Shown: positions 20,059 to 30,895 of the stretch, piece after piece
Position numbering within the stretch: the stretch's first letter is position 1
Layout of the letters: each line of letters opens with the position of its first letter
Assembly (NCBI GenBank): GCA_016713585.1
Contig: JADJOV010000027.1
Location: 310,001-374,000, forward strand
DNA from: Bdellovibrionales bacterium
GTDB taxonomy: Bacteria; Bdellovibrionota; Bdellovibrionia; Bdellovibrionales; Bdellovibrionaceae
Direction: 5' to 3'
Length of the DNA: 64,000 nt
Program-made: the position numbers and the translations under genes
The notes under the pieces: model-generated
What the model saw: only the letters and a program-made list of their open reading frames with translations
What the model was told of the DNA's origin: nothing
Databases searched by the model: none

Positions 20059-21237
20059 TTAAACAATTCTTCCGGCCCAAAGTTCACTGAGGAATTTCTT
20101 GTAATGAAGATGGCGAATCCCATTTTCAAGCTTTCTTGATACTGGATCTAATGATACCAGAAACAGTTGGTCAGGATTATGTTCCTCTGATATGGCTTTG
20201 AGACCGCGAAGATGATCTCTTCTAACCTTATCAGTTGATTTGAATTCGCAGGCGACTTTCATTTGTCCAACAATCAAATCCACTTCCAATCCAGAAGTCG
20301 TTCGCCAGTATGACATACTCAATGAGGATTGCCGATAAGATAAATAAGCTCGAACTTCATTGATCAGTAAGGTTTCGAAACTGTTTCCAAACTCCACAGT
20401 TTTTACTGAAATAAAGTCCAGCTCTTTCAAATATCTAATAACTCCAGTGTCAAAGAGATAGAATTTTGATGTCTCTATTAATTTCCTGGTCTTAACTTTA
20501 ACCCAGGCCGACAAGGTAAAGCCCAACAAAGTATCTTCCAGAATCTGATAATACTCTCTGACAGTTTTGCCAGACACTCCACAATCAGCCCCAACATTAG
20601 CAAAATTCAACAGCTCTCCGTTCATCTGGGCAGCCACCTGCAAAAACCTCTGAAATGAAGCCAGTTTTCGAATCTGTGATTCTTCGATAATTTCTTCTTG
20701 AATATATTGTTCGACATAAGACTTCAAAAACTTCTGTGGATTTTTAGACGTATAGTGCTGAGGAATACACCCATGATTAATTGCTTTCACCAAATCAAAA
20801 TCTGGAACCTCCTCTGAGGTCAATGGAAAAAGCTCGTATTTAAACGCCCGGCCTCCCAAAAGGTTTGCCGACCCTCTTTTCAATTTTCTTGCCGATGACC
20901 CGCAAAGAATAAACCGAGCAGTGGTATTCTCTAAACACCAATGGACCTCTTCTAGTAGCGTCGGGACTTTTTGAATTTCATCCAAAATATATAACGCAGA
21001 TGGTTGTTCGAGGACCATCTCACGAAGCCTTGACGGGTTTATTTGAAAAGAGGCCCGCAAATCGGATTTCAGTAAATCAATCAAAATACTTTTCGAAAAA
21101 TGAATCCTAAGAAATGTTGTTTTCCCAACCTTTCTCGGCCCATAAAGAATTGCTGATCTCGACTCGCGGATATCTATTCTTAGAGTTCGTTTAAATGATG
21201 ATAATCGGGATGCCATATCCCCATAATGGGATACCAT
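20059..21237 (-). CDS. DUF4143-type AAA ATPase
   Basis: 392 residues, intact. Walker A GPRKVGKT (33-40), Walker B LYILDEIQK (about 82-90), sensor-like LCGSSARKLK, then the DUF4143 part with YYQILEDTLLGF and the PD-(D/E)XK-like WRTTSGLEVDLIVG...CEFKSTDK. The family has no settled role. Members are common as scattered, often multi-copy genes. It faces the degraded copy tail to tail. A 17-base imperfect palindrome (ATCCC...GGGGAT) overlaps the start. Confidence 0.88.
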   Translation of the reverse strand: MVSHYGDMASRLSSFKRTLRIDIRESRSAILYGPRKVGKTTFLRIHFSKSILIDLLKSDLRASFQINPSRLREMVLEQPSALYILDEIQKVPTLLEEVHWCLENTTARFILCGSSARKLKRGSANLLGGRAFKYELFPLTSEEVPDFDLVKAINHGCIPQHYTSKNPQKFLKSYVEQYIQEEIIEESQIRKLASFQRFLQVAAQMNGELLNFANVGADCGVSGKTVREYYQILEDTLLGFTLSAWVKVKTRKLIETSKFYLFDTGVIRYLKELDFISVKTVEFGNSFETLLINEVRAYLSYRQSSLSMSYWRTTSGLEVDLIVGQMKVACEFKSTDKVRRDHLRGLKAISEEHNPDQLFLVSLDPVSRKLENGIRHLHYKKFLSELWAGRIV

Positions 21238-21990
21238 CTGAAGATGTCAACCACTATTTCGGTTTCAGGCATATTGTGGGCCAAGTGTTTCCGCTGACAC
21301 CGCTGTTGTTGTACCCAATGTACTCAGAGCGAATATTTAGTTCCGGGCTGACTTTATAGTGAAGAACGACACCTGCCCTGGATTAGGTCTGTAAAAGGTA
21401 AGAACCCACCGTGGGAGCTACCGTTATGATGCACCAAATCCGTAATAGCTAGTTTTAGAACCCCAACTTGATGTTCCACTGTGCTGTCCGTGCTGGATCT
21501 TCACTGATTCTTCGGGAACTTTCCTTCGCCGGGAGAGTATTTTCAATTTTAAATTTCAGATTTTTTATAATGTTGCAGTTAGGAACCAACCGTAAATCAC
21601 CCCTACTTGTAACCCCCAGATGTGGGATTTCTATGAATTCCTTAACAATTACTGAGAGTAATGGAGGTGGGTGAGGGCTTCGCACCCCCGTAGAAGCTTT
21701 TGCAGAGCCTTGCCTAACTCCTCGGCCAACCCACCCTAAGAACAAAAAACGAGGGTAGCGACTTTGTTGATTCCAGTCAATTTGGAGAAGCTGACTCTGA
21801 GCGTTGATTCAGTGTTGATTCAGTGCCGACGCCTCCAGTTTGCGTCAGACCATGAATCATTTACCTGTCAATTGCTCTATATGACTCCTTAAGTGGCACT
21901 ACTTTTTGCATCGAGATTTCCGAGGGATGCGCCGCTCGACATATGGGCGGGAATTTGGCGCATGAGGAATGGGACGGGGAAGGGGGAGTG
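21238..21990. other. 750-bp region without recognisable gene
   Basis: No ORF here has family features in any frame. Visible items are a short direct repeat GTTGATTCAGT (twice near 21803-21826) and a stem GGTGGGTGAGGGCTTCGCACCC near 21665. I see no tRNA, rRNA or CRISPR. It separates the minus-strand ATPase from mepA and could hold regulatory sequence or decayed genes. Confidence 0.5.
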
Positions 21991-23403
21991 ATGGTCAGTC
22001 AAGGCGTGTCTAGGATTTCTATTTTTGTGCTCTTATTTTGTCGGGTTGGGGTCCTCGCAACTGCCACTCTCGGAAGTGTTTTCATTATGGGCTGCGGACG
22101 CGGTGACCACGGAGTTCAGACTTATCCGGCAAGCTCGACTGGGGCCCCTGGAATGGAGAACAGGGAAAAGGCCTACGTCGTCTCTGTCAGCGAAAGAAAA
22201 ACTCCACTCCTGAGAGGCCTGCTCAGCACTCGAGACTTGAAAGTCACTGTCGATTCTCAAAACAAGAAAATTAAGATTGCAGGCACCGTCTCCCTTTCCA
22301 AAAGCTCCCCAAATAATGGCGACCTTGCCCCCAACAAAGAATCGGATATTGAGCTTGAGGGCACCTTTACCAAGCAAGGAACTGGAGTTCTTTTCCCATT
22401 AAACCAACAAGAGGAACCACAGACATTAAGAGTTCGCGCAATGATTACCTGTCTCGATAAAAATGCTGGGGATTGCAAGAACCTTGTCGCTGATATTTTT
22501 GTCAATGATCCAACTTCGGGAACCTATCACTTGACTCAGGTTCAATCAAAAAACGATAACCCCACCAAATTGGCCAGCCTGCCCAACGCCACGCTTCCAC
22601 AGACAGGCGTGTCAGATAAGCCGAGTAGTGACAGTGAAGGATTTCCTGATCTCTATGTAGGAAATGCATACACAAATTTTGATAAATTGTTTGATGAGGA
22701 TTCTGACTCAATCTCAACCATAAACTCAACTTCTGATTTGAAAAGACCCACCGACCAAGCTATTGGCCAACCAGACAACGGACAACTCAATAATGCCTCC
22801 GATCTTTTCGAACGAATGACCACCACCCAAGCGCCTATAGAGCTACCTAAAAAATCTCGAGCCCGCTTTTATGGGAGCTATGAACTTGTGGAATTTGTTA
22901 TCCAAATGGGCTTTCTCAGTCAAAAATTTGATCTTGGCCACAAACTTCAGGTGAGCGACCTTTCACAAAAAACTGGGGGACGCTTGAGCAACTCTCTCCA
23001 TGTGAGTCATCAAAATGGCATGGATGTCGATGTTGGCTACTTGACCAGGGATCGAGATTCTACAGATGAAGATTTCCCTCATGTGGTTGCTGGACAAACC
23101 CTCAGAGCTGATTTTCCGACTGGCGAAATGCTGAAGTATTTCCATTCGCTCTTTTTGACATCAAACGACGGCATTGATCGAATCTTCATTAATCAAGTCA
23201 TCAAAGATGGGTTTTGCAAGCAAGCGAAGGACCCAAATTTCCTGGCCTCGATTGATAATCAGGCGAGCCTACCAGAAACCCTTCGGCGCCTCAGGGTTTG
23301 GGAAGGACATTCTGATCACTTTCACCTCCGCCTTAAATGCACAAAATATCACCCCAGATGTCGACAAATGACTGAACCACCCCAGGGAACCGGCTGCAAA
23401 TAG
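21991..23403 (+). CDS. mepA: Penicillin-insensitive murein endopeptidase-like lipoprotein (M74)
   Basis: About 470 residues from ATG 21991, which has GGGGGAG upstream (a longer start at 21943 is possible). The signal peptide ends in a lipobox-like IMGC. A long S/N/T-rich region of about 200 residues precedes the peptidase. The zinc residues fit M74: SLHVSHQNGMDVDVGY and, near the C-terminus, WEGHSDHFHLRLKC. The enzyme would cut D-Ala-mDAP cross-links of peptidoglycan. It is longer than E. coli MepA because of the N-terminal extension. The symbol is by domain. Confidence 0.85.
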   Translation: MVSQGVSRISIFVLLFCRVGVLATATLGSVFIMGCGRGDHGVQTYPASSTGAPGMENREKAYVVSVSERKTPLLRGLLSTRDLKVTVDSQNKKIKIAGTVSLSKSSPNNGDLAPNKESDIELEGTFTKQGTGVLFPLNQQEEPQTLRVRAMITCLDKNAGDCKNLVADIFVNDPTSGTYHLTQVQSKNDNPTKLASLPNATLPQTGVSDKPSSDSEGFPDLYVGNAYTNFDKLFDEDSDSISTINSTSDLKRPTDQAIGQPDNGQLNNASDLFERMTTTQAPIELPKKSRARFYGSYELVEFVIQMGFLSQKFDLGHKLQVSDLSQKTGGRLSNSLHVSHQNGMDVDVGYLTRDRDSTDEDFPHVVAGQTLRADFPTGEMLKYFHSLFLTSNDGIDRIFINQVIKDGFCKQAKDPNFLASIDNQASLPETLRRLRVWEGHSDHFHLRLKCTKYHPRCRQMTEPPQGTGCK

Positions 23404-23467
23404 TCTCAAGGTGAGACAAAAATGCGAATGTTCATTCAGAGCGAAAAAGATGTTCTGAAATAGAAGG

Positions 23468-24427
23468 ATGTATATCGATACCTATGTATTCATTCTCCAG
23501 AAGGATTTTGATGGCGGAGACAGCCTGCACCGCGAAGGAATGTATCACTTCGGCAAGACTATCCGATTCAGCGCTCTGAAAAACGAAATCATCATCGAAG
23601 ATGTCGAGGCCTCCCGTCAACCGGCCTCTGCGAATGACGAAACTGGGGAGATTTTGGAAGATGGTCGCTTAGAAAAGAACATTATAGATAAATTTGAAGT
23701 TTCCCCGGGAATCTATGTTCGGCATCCAGATCCTAAAAAATGGTATTCCAATCCAGACACAACTTCGAGAGATCAGTTGCTCCCCGTCATTGCCTACTGT
23801 GCGGCCAAGAAGGATTACCCTCGACTTTGGCGCCTCTTTAAAGCCTCACTGTTTAGGGGTTTCTTTGCCCAGAATCTCCTGAGAATTGGAGAAGGAGAGA
23901 CCGAAAAAAAGGTCCCAGATCCAATGCATCTGAACCTCGCTCAATTTATTAGAGCTGGAGGCTGGTGGACTGCACCATTCTACCATCTTTTGCTGGTCTT
24001 TGACAGCATCGAGCTTGTGGGAACGCTCCTCGGGACCCTCCCCCTTCATTTCCGCGATGATCATTGGATTCCTCGATGGAGAAATCAGAATGATGTTGAT
24101 GACAATAACGTCGTTGTCCAACATCTCCTGGCTGCGCTTTACAAACCCACCCCAATTTCGGAACTTAATCGCTATTTATACTCTGTCACTCGAGCAGAAA
24201 ATTTCGGGAATACAAAACTCGGCGAAAAAAACCCGGTCATGGGAGCTCTCCGCTGGTATCATCGAAGTGAGTATGGGGGTGAAGCTAATCCAGAAATTGC
24301 AGAGATTTATCGCCCGCTCATTCAAAAATACTTTACTTATCCCACGATCCGTCAGTTGTTGTCTGATTTTCTGATTTCCATAAGAAATGCCCCAGAAAGG
24401 TTGACGTTGACCCCCAGTCCGGACTAA
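23468..24427 (+). CDS. Unknown protein, 319 residues
   Basis: Not recognised. No signal peptide. Trp/Tyr/Arg-rich C-terminal half (GGWWTAPFYHLLL, DHWIPRWR, ALRWYHRSEYG). Its TSRDQLLPVIA segment resembles a motif I have seen in uncharacterised proteins only. ATG 23468 follows AGAAGG with almost no spacing. An internal ATG at 23540 with GAAGGA is an alternative. Confidence 0.65.
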   Translation: MYIDTYVFILQKDFDGGDSLHREGMYHFGKTIRFSALKNEIIIEDVEASRQPASANDETGEILEDGRLEKNIIDKFEVSPGIYVRHPDPKKWYSNPDTTSRDQLLPVIAYCAAKKDYPRLWRLFKASLFRGFFAQNLLRIGEGETEKKVPDPMHLNLAQFIRAGGWWTAPFYHLLLVFDSIELVGTLLGTLPLHFRDDHWIPRWRNQNDVDDNNVVVQHLLAALYKPTPISELNRYLYSVTRAENFGNTKLGEKNPVMGALRWYHRSEYGGEANPEIAEIYRPLIQKYFTYPTIRQLLSDFLISIRNAPERLTLTPSPD

Positions 24428-24459
24428 ACGTAGGTTCAAATCAAAATGGAGTATTATAA

Positions 24460-24707
24460 ATGGCACTGAAAAAACCTAAAGTCGATTCCACCGCAAAAAA
24501 AGTTCCCAAAGCTAAACCTGCCACAGGGTTTGCTCCACTTAAATTCAAAGAACATACAATTACACAAAAGCGTTCAGGGCGTTTTGAAGTCCTCAATTCT
24601 AAGGGCAAGAACGTCAATGGACCCGACAAAGTTAAGATTCTTCTTGATGCAAAGGTCATTAAGGGAGCTTTAAAAAAGCTGCCAAGGAAGAAGCCGCTGC
24701 CACCTAG
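24460..24707 (+). CDS. Small Lys-rich protein (frameshifted near end)
   Basis: About 82 residues. Basic N-terminus MALKKPKVDSTAKKVPKAKP, then a more ordered FKEHTITQKRSGRFEVLNSKG. One A is probably missing in the run at 24671-24676. Repaired, the end reads ALKKAAKEEAAAT and stops at 24707. The unrepaired frame runs to 24762 with an odd Pro/Arg tail. GGAG lies eight bases before the ATG. Nucleic-acid binding is possible from charge alone. Confidence 0.6.
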
Positions 24708-24742
24708 CAGGCGCCCCGGACGGGCCGTTCCCGCCCAACTGA

Positions 24743-26430
24743 TCATTGGTGCCCCTGACTAATTTCATTCAAAACAATCGCATCAAGGGCCCACTGAGCT
24801 CTTGATGTAATTTGCTTGTTCAAACTCTGTTTTAGTTTGAGCATTAACTCTTTCATGTTTTCAACAAATTCATTGCTTTGAAGGTGGCTGGGATTGTTTT
24901 CACGATGAAACTTGAAAACCTCCTGACTTGCCCAAAGTGCTGACAGTACAAAAAGTGGATCTTTGCTTTCAACACTCTGCTTCCAAGCTTTAAAAAACCT
25001 TTCTTCAATTCCACGACGCCCCAGCAAGAGCAAGGCATCGCCACGCAGGCGGTTTGAAGGTGAAATTAACATCTTGGCAATCGTCTCCTCGTTCCACTCA
25101 TACCGCTGGCTGGCCATCAGGGCGTTTGATGCGACCCGAACATCTTTGTGTCGAATCAAATTATACAATTCTTCCTTGATCCGTCGATTTTCAGCACCAC
25201 AAGGAACGAAAACCCAACTCAACGACACTGCGCAGCTCAAGAGTTTGTTTTCGACCTCAACACCCTTACGCTTGTTAATAGTCTGGATTAATAATCTTTC
25301 ATATCCCAATATAATTTCATTTGAAACTACTCGTGTCCTAACACTCATAATCTTCTGAAACAGCAGTAAAAACTCCTCCAGATTATTAGACTCTTCACAA
25401 CTGACTAATACAGTCAGAATCTCTCCTAAACCTCTATCGGATAAAAAATGCATTGGGTCTTTGCCCGGACCAAAATGCTGATCAAATTGGTCAAAACAAG
25501 AAAACCCTGCCGTTGAATCCTGGGTCATCGTGATCCCAGGACTCATGGGACTAGGTCGACAAAGACGCTTGACCTTCTCATTATTGACGGTCCGTAGAGC
25601 AAAAATAGATCGGTTTTGCTCAGTGATTCCAGCCAAAATCTTAACAGATTCCGTCAGCGGACTTCCAAAAAAATAGTGATTTCCTGCAATCTCGTAAAGA
25701 GTCAAGGGTCCGTTCACAAGGGCGGCCTTAAAGTGTCGGGGGACTTCTGGACTCAATTTGTTATCGATACTAAAGGCATCACGCAAAAAAGCTACAGCGC
25801 GCAACATTTGCTCTTCGAGCTGGTCACCATTTTCGACCTTAAAAACAGCACGTTCTCATCGCCGAAAAACTGATATTCAAGTCCACCGTATCTGAGACGG
25901 AGCTCCTTCAATTGTTCAAAATACCCAAACAAAAATTTGGACAAATCAATTCGGGCTTCCTGAAGCCTTGCTCGAGTCCCATCACTCAGCGAAAATCGAA
26001 TCACAATTGCTTGAATCGAATACGGCAGCTTTTTTCTCGTCAGACTCAGTTCATGACTGATGCCATCGGGCAAGGTGTTCTTGGCGGCAATGCGTTTGGG
26101 CTCAAATTGCGAAACTTGTTCAACAAACGATCGCAACCAGTTGATAACTCCACGAATCTCGGGAGTGGGCTGATTGACGATCTGCAAATCTCGTGGGGTT
26201 AACTTGGTCAGAATTTGCGATATCCTCTTCAGCATTTCAGCTCGATAGCGAAGGGCCACCCACATCATAACTACAATAAGAGGAAGCTCCGTGAGGAGAA
26301 AAATAATGTTGAATTTAGAGCTGTTTAAATTCAAAGCACTAGATTCAAAAAAAAGAAAAACTCCGCTCCGAACAATTAGGACAAAACAGACAAAACTAAA
26401 TAGGATTTGGTGATTGAATTTCCGTACCAT
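24743..26430 (-). CDS. Membrane nucleotidyl-cyclase-like protein with helical C-terminus (one frameshift)
   Basis: About 560 residues. Two membrane helices lie in residues 8-60, then a linker. A class III cyclase-like domain follows at about 125-225 (AIVIRFSLSDGTR, FLFGYFEQLKEL, GGLEYQFFGDENVLFFK). GG-x-E-x-x-F-x-GD is the cyclase metal/fold motif, but the first metal Asp region (RFSLSDGTR) is atypical. The rest (about 300 residues) is made of short helical repeats (ALWASQEVF, ASNALMASQRYEW), HEAT-like. One T is missing near 25842. It may be a catalytically weak or dead signalling protein. Confidence 0.6.
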
Positions 26431-26497
26431 CCCACCATTCTCTCTTGGACTCTGGAAAGGATCAACCTAGCCTAGACTTGGTATTTTAGACCGTCCC

Positions 26498-27102
26498 CTA
26501 AGGGTAGATCTTCTCACAAATCCACTTGCCATCCCCGGTCCACAAGAACTGCCTTCGCCGATGTATCCGCGAGGGACGCTCCTCCCAAAACTCAAACCGA
26601 GTCGGAGTCAATCGGTAACCGCCCCAATGGGGTGGCCGTGGGACTTTGCCAAAATGAAATTTTAGCGTGTATTCTGCCAAGCGCTTTTCCAAATCATGTT
26701 CGCCAACCATTTTCTCAGATTGCTTCGAGGCCCAGGCCCCGACCTTGCTCAGGTGTGGACGGGACTCAAAATAATCGTCCGATTCGACCTCTGTGACTTT
26801 TTCGACTTGACCTGAAATTCGAATTTGTTTCTCTAGACTCTTCCAATAAAAACAAAGGCTCGCCTTCGGATTGAATTCAAGGTCCCTGGCCTTCTTCCCC
26901 TGATAGTTGGTGAAAAAAACAAATCCCATAGAATCAAACTTTTTAAGGAGAACAATTCGAACATCGGGCATCCCCGAATCCGAAACGGTGGCCAGCGCCA
27001 TGGCATCTGGGTATGTTTTCTCTTTGGTCTGAGCCTCACCGAACCACTGAGTAAACAAATCAAAAGGATTTTTTCTGTGTTCTTTTCTCTATCTTGCGCC
27101 AT
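26498..27102 (-). CDS. pdxH: Pyridoxamine 5'-phosphate oxidase PdxH (one frameshift)
   Basis: About 200 residues; FMN enzyme that oxidises PNP/PMP to PLP. Typical segments: PDAMALATVSDSGMPDVRIVLLK, FFTNYQGKKARDL, RPHLSKVGAWASKQS and the C-terminal WEERPSRIHRRRQF. One A is missing in the run near 27069. Repaired, the N-terminus reads EKNPFDLFTQWFGEA. ATG 27102 starts eight bases after the metH stop. A TTG at 27132 is the upstream alternative. Linkage to metH/metF is plausible because downstream sulfur-amino-acid enzymes use PLP. Confidence 0.92.
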
Positions 27103-27110
27103 GCTCAGAT

Positions 27111-30100
27111 TCACATCCAGCGTTTTGCCCAAGCGGGCTCGACGCGCCTTTCGGCACAGGAAATCTGAAACTGCTCATCGTCAATGGGCCCTAAATGAAA
27201 ATACTTGGCTTGAGAATGATGAAAATAGAAACCAGAAACTGAACTTCCAGGATACATGGCCAAGGTTTCAGTGAGCCGCACAGAAGATCGCTGGTCCACT
27301 TCTAGAAGCTTCCAAATAGCCAGCTTCAATGAATGATCTGGACAGGCTGGATATCCGGGCGCTGGGCGAATTCCTCGATATTTCTCTTGAATAAGTTCAC
27401 TCACGGAAAGATCTTCACTTTTCCCATAGCCATACTTGCATCGAGTTTTAAAGTGAGCCCATTCTGCCAATCCTTCGGCTAAGCGATCCCCAAGGGCTTT
27501 AACTAAAATGGAATTAAAGTCATCATTTGCATTTTTGTACTCGTCCGCAATCTCATCAAATTCCGCTCCGGCCGAAACAACAAAGGCCCCAACTGAATCC
27601 ATAAGTCCTGAGGCGACTGGCGCCACAAAATCAGCCAAACACAAATGCGTTTGATTGAGGGCTTCTTTCTTTCTCTGCTGCCGCATAAAATGTAATGTTT
27701 CAACAGTCTCGCCCGCCCGATCATAAACCAAGACCTTTTCATGATCAGATTGGGCCGCAAAAAAACCGGCAATTACCTGGGGCCTCAAGCGCTTTGAGTC
27801 CTTGAGTTTCGTCCACATTTTTTGAGCTTCGGTCATTAACTTCTGCGCCTCTTCACCATATTTTTCACTCTTCAAAATATTCGGATAAGTCCCTTTAAGG
27901 CCCCACGTCCAGAAAAACGGCGACCAGTCGATAAATTTTTCAACCTCGTTAAGGTCAACTGGCCATTCGAAAATACCAAACTCGTCGGGCTTTGAAACTT
28001 GAGACTCATCCCACTGAATTTTAATCTTTTTTTCGCGCGCTTCCACCAATGGCACTAATTCTTGATCTGTTTCTGATCTGGACAAATAACTTTCTCGAAT
28101 TCGATCATAGTGATTACGCTTTTCAGTCACAAAACTTTCTCGCTCAGACCCCAGCAGTCGCGAACAGACCTCGACGACGAGACTCGCATCTGAAACATGA
28201 ATCATGGGTCCCTGATAATGAGGAGCAAGCTTGACCGCCGTATGAATCTGAGAAGTCGTTGCACCACCAATCAGCAATGGAAGCGACATTCCATCCCGCT
28301 GCATTTCTTGGACATTGAAAATCATTTCATCAAGCGAAGGTGTAATCAACCCGCTCAATCCAAGCATCTGGGCATTTTCTTTTTTGACGGCCTCCATGAT
28401 CTTCGCACAGGAAACCATCACACCCAAATCCACAACCCGATAACCATTGCACGCAAGCACAACCCCAACGATATTCTTTCCAATATCATGAACGTCCCCC
28501 TTCACCGTGGCCATCACCACTGTCGGAGCACTTGATTCAAGAGCCACCTTGCCTTCGGCCTTGGTTTTCTCTGAAGGAGCTCTTTCTTTCTCCATAAAAG
28601 GCTGCAAATAAGCCACTGCCTTCTTCATCACCCCGAGCGCTTTTCACGACCTGGGGAAGAAACATCTTTTCCTTGCCCAAAAAGATCACCCACAACCCTC
28701 ATGCCACTCATGAGAGGACCTTCAATCACGTCTAAGGGACGGGGAAGCTGAGTCCTCGCTTCTTCAATATCTATTTCAATAAACTCGTCAAAACCTTTGA
28801 CCAAGGAGTGTTTGATTCTCTCAACAACATTAGGCTCAGAACGCCAGGATTTTTCAGTCGAAGTTGCTGCGCCCTGAACTCCCACACTCCCCGGCTTGCC
28901 CTTTTCAGCCTTAAGAGCTTTGGCTCGCTCGGCCCATTCAATCAGCTCTTCAGCGGCTCCTTCATGACGGTTCCAAATAACATTTTCACAAAGTTCTCGG
29001 AGTTGAGGATCGATTTCTTCATAGACTTGAAGAAGACCAGCGTTGACAATTCCCATATCCAAGCCCGCTTGAATTGCGTGAAACAAAAAGACGGTGTGCA
29101 GCGCCTCGCGCACCTGATTCTGACCGCGAAAACTAAATGACAAATTGGAAATTCCACCACTCGTGAGTGCGCCAGGACAGTTTTCCTTTATCAGTGGCAA
29201 TGCTTCAATAAAGTTCTTTGCGTAGTCATTGTGTTCGGGCATCCCCGTGGCCACGGTTAATACATTCGGATCAAAAATAATCTGCTCGGGTTCAAAATTA
29301 AGTTTCTCAGTGAGAAGCTTATAGGCCCTGGTACAGACCCTCACTTTTTCTTCGACAGTGACCGCCTGTCCGCTTTCATCGAAAGCCATCACCACGACAG
29401 CTGCCCCATACTGCTGAATCAGAGCCGCTTTTTTGAGAAAATCTGCCTCACCCTCTTTGAGAGAAATTGAGTTGACCACCCCGTGGCCTTGAAAATTCTT
29501 AAGACCTTCCTCAAGGACTTCCCACCTAGAGCTATCTATCATAAACGGAACTCGAGACAGATCAGGCTCTGAGCCCATCAGGTTCAAAAACTCTCGCATC
29601 ATCGCCTTGGAATCGATCAAGGCTTCATCGAAATTGATATCTAGGATATTTGCCCCGCCCTCAACTTGATTGCGGGCAATTTTCAAAGCGCCCTCTAAAT
29701 CACCCTTTTTCACAAGTTCAGAAAATTTAGGCGAACCCGTCACGTTGGTTCGCTCCCCCACCATAATGAAAGATCTTGTTCCATGACTCCGAAGGTTTAA
29801 GGCCTCAAGTCCTGAAAGCCGTGTTTGCAAATGGTTATGGAAATAATCGGGCTGTTCGCTTTGATGTTCGTAGGGCTGTTTGTTCCAAGTGCGAGGGCTG
29901 ATTCCGCTCACCTGATCACTAATGGCCTGAATATGAGCTGGCGTTGTTCCGCAACAACCCCCGACCATATTCACAAAGCCAGAGTTTGCAAATTCTGCTA
30001 AGTGCCCGGCAATGCTTTCTGGGGTTTCGTCGTAACCCGTGGCACTGAGAGGATTCGGCAGACCTGCATTCGGATAGCAACTCACATAACAATCAGCTAA

Positions 30101-30840
30101 CTTCGAAAGTTCTTGAATATAGGGACGCATCTCTTCGGCCCCAAGGGCACAGTTGATTCCAACACTCAAGGGATTGACATGCCGAATAGAGTTCCAAAAG
30201 GCCTCAACCGTTTGACCTGACAAAGTCCGACCCGAGAGATCAGTGATTGTCACTGAGATCAACACGGGAAGTTTTTCCCCACGGTCGGTTTCAATTTTTT
30301 GAATCGCGACCAGGCAGGCCTTCAGATTCAGAGTGTCAAATGTGGTTTCGGGCATGAGCAAATCAACTCCGCCTTCAAGCAAAGCTAAAGCTTGCTCTGA
30401 GTAGGCACTGACCATCTCATCGAAGGTCACAGCCCTATAGGCCGGACGATTCACGTCTGGAGACAGCGAAAGAGTTCTCGGAGTTGGACCAAGAGCCCCA
30501 GCGACAAAAATCTTTCTTTTGGGGTTCTGTTTTTCAAACTTCAAGGCAGTTTCTTTAGCAATTCGAGCTGCAGCCAAATTGAGCTCCCGAACAGACCCCT
30601 CGAGATTATAATCCGCCTGGGAAATCAAGTTCCCATTAAAGGTATTCGTTTCAATAATATCTGCGCCAGCATTGATATAATCCCAATGAATCTCAGCAAT
30701 AACTTCAGGTCGGGTCAGATTGAGAAGTTCATTATTTCCTTTGAGATCTTTGGGGTGACTTTCAAAAACCCTTTTCGAAAATCCTTTTCAGTCAGCTTGT
30801 ACTGCTGAATCATGGTTCCCATGGCCCCATCCAAGATCAT
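27111..30840 (-). CDS. metH: Cobalamin-dependent methionine synthase MetH (two frameshifts)
   Basis: About 1,240 residues, matching full-length MetH. Order: homocysteine domain (ILDGAMGTMIQ, zinc Cys in GINCALG and GGCCGTTP), pterin domain (VGERTNVTGS, DINFDEAL), B12 domain (GDVHDIGKNIVG with the axial His) and AdoMet reactivation domain (RPAPGYPACPDH). One base is missing near 30775 (GFESHPKDLKG), and one extra A near 28668 (GQGKMFLPQVVKSARVMKK). The start is ATG 30840 after a TGA; a TTG twelve bases upstream is possible. It works with metF, 55 bases upstream. Confidence 0.96.
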
Positions 30841-30895
30841 GATCTTTTCAGTCAAGACTCTCTTGATTTCTTTAAGTTTGCAGATTCAAGCAACA

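Noticed and set aside
21640..21760. Possible tRNA or small RNA around GGTGGGTGAGGGCTTCGCACCCCC
   Set aside because: No cloverleaf, no anticodon arm and no CCA-type end; only a short stem is supported.
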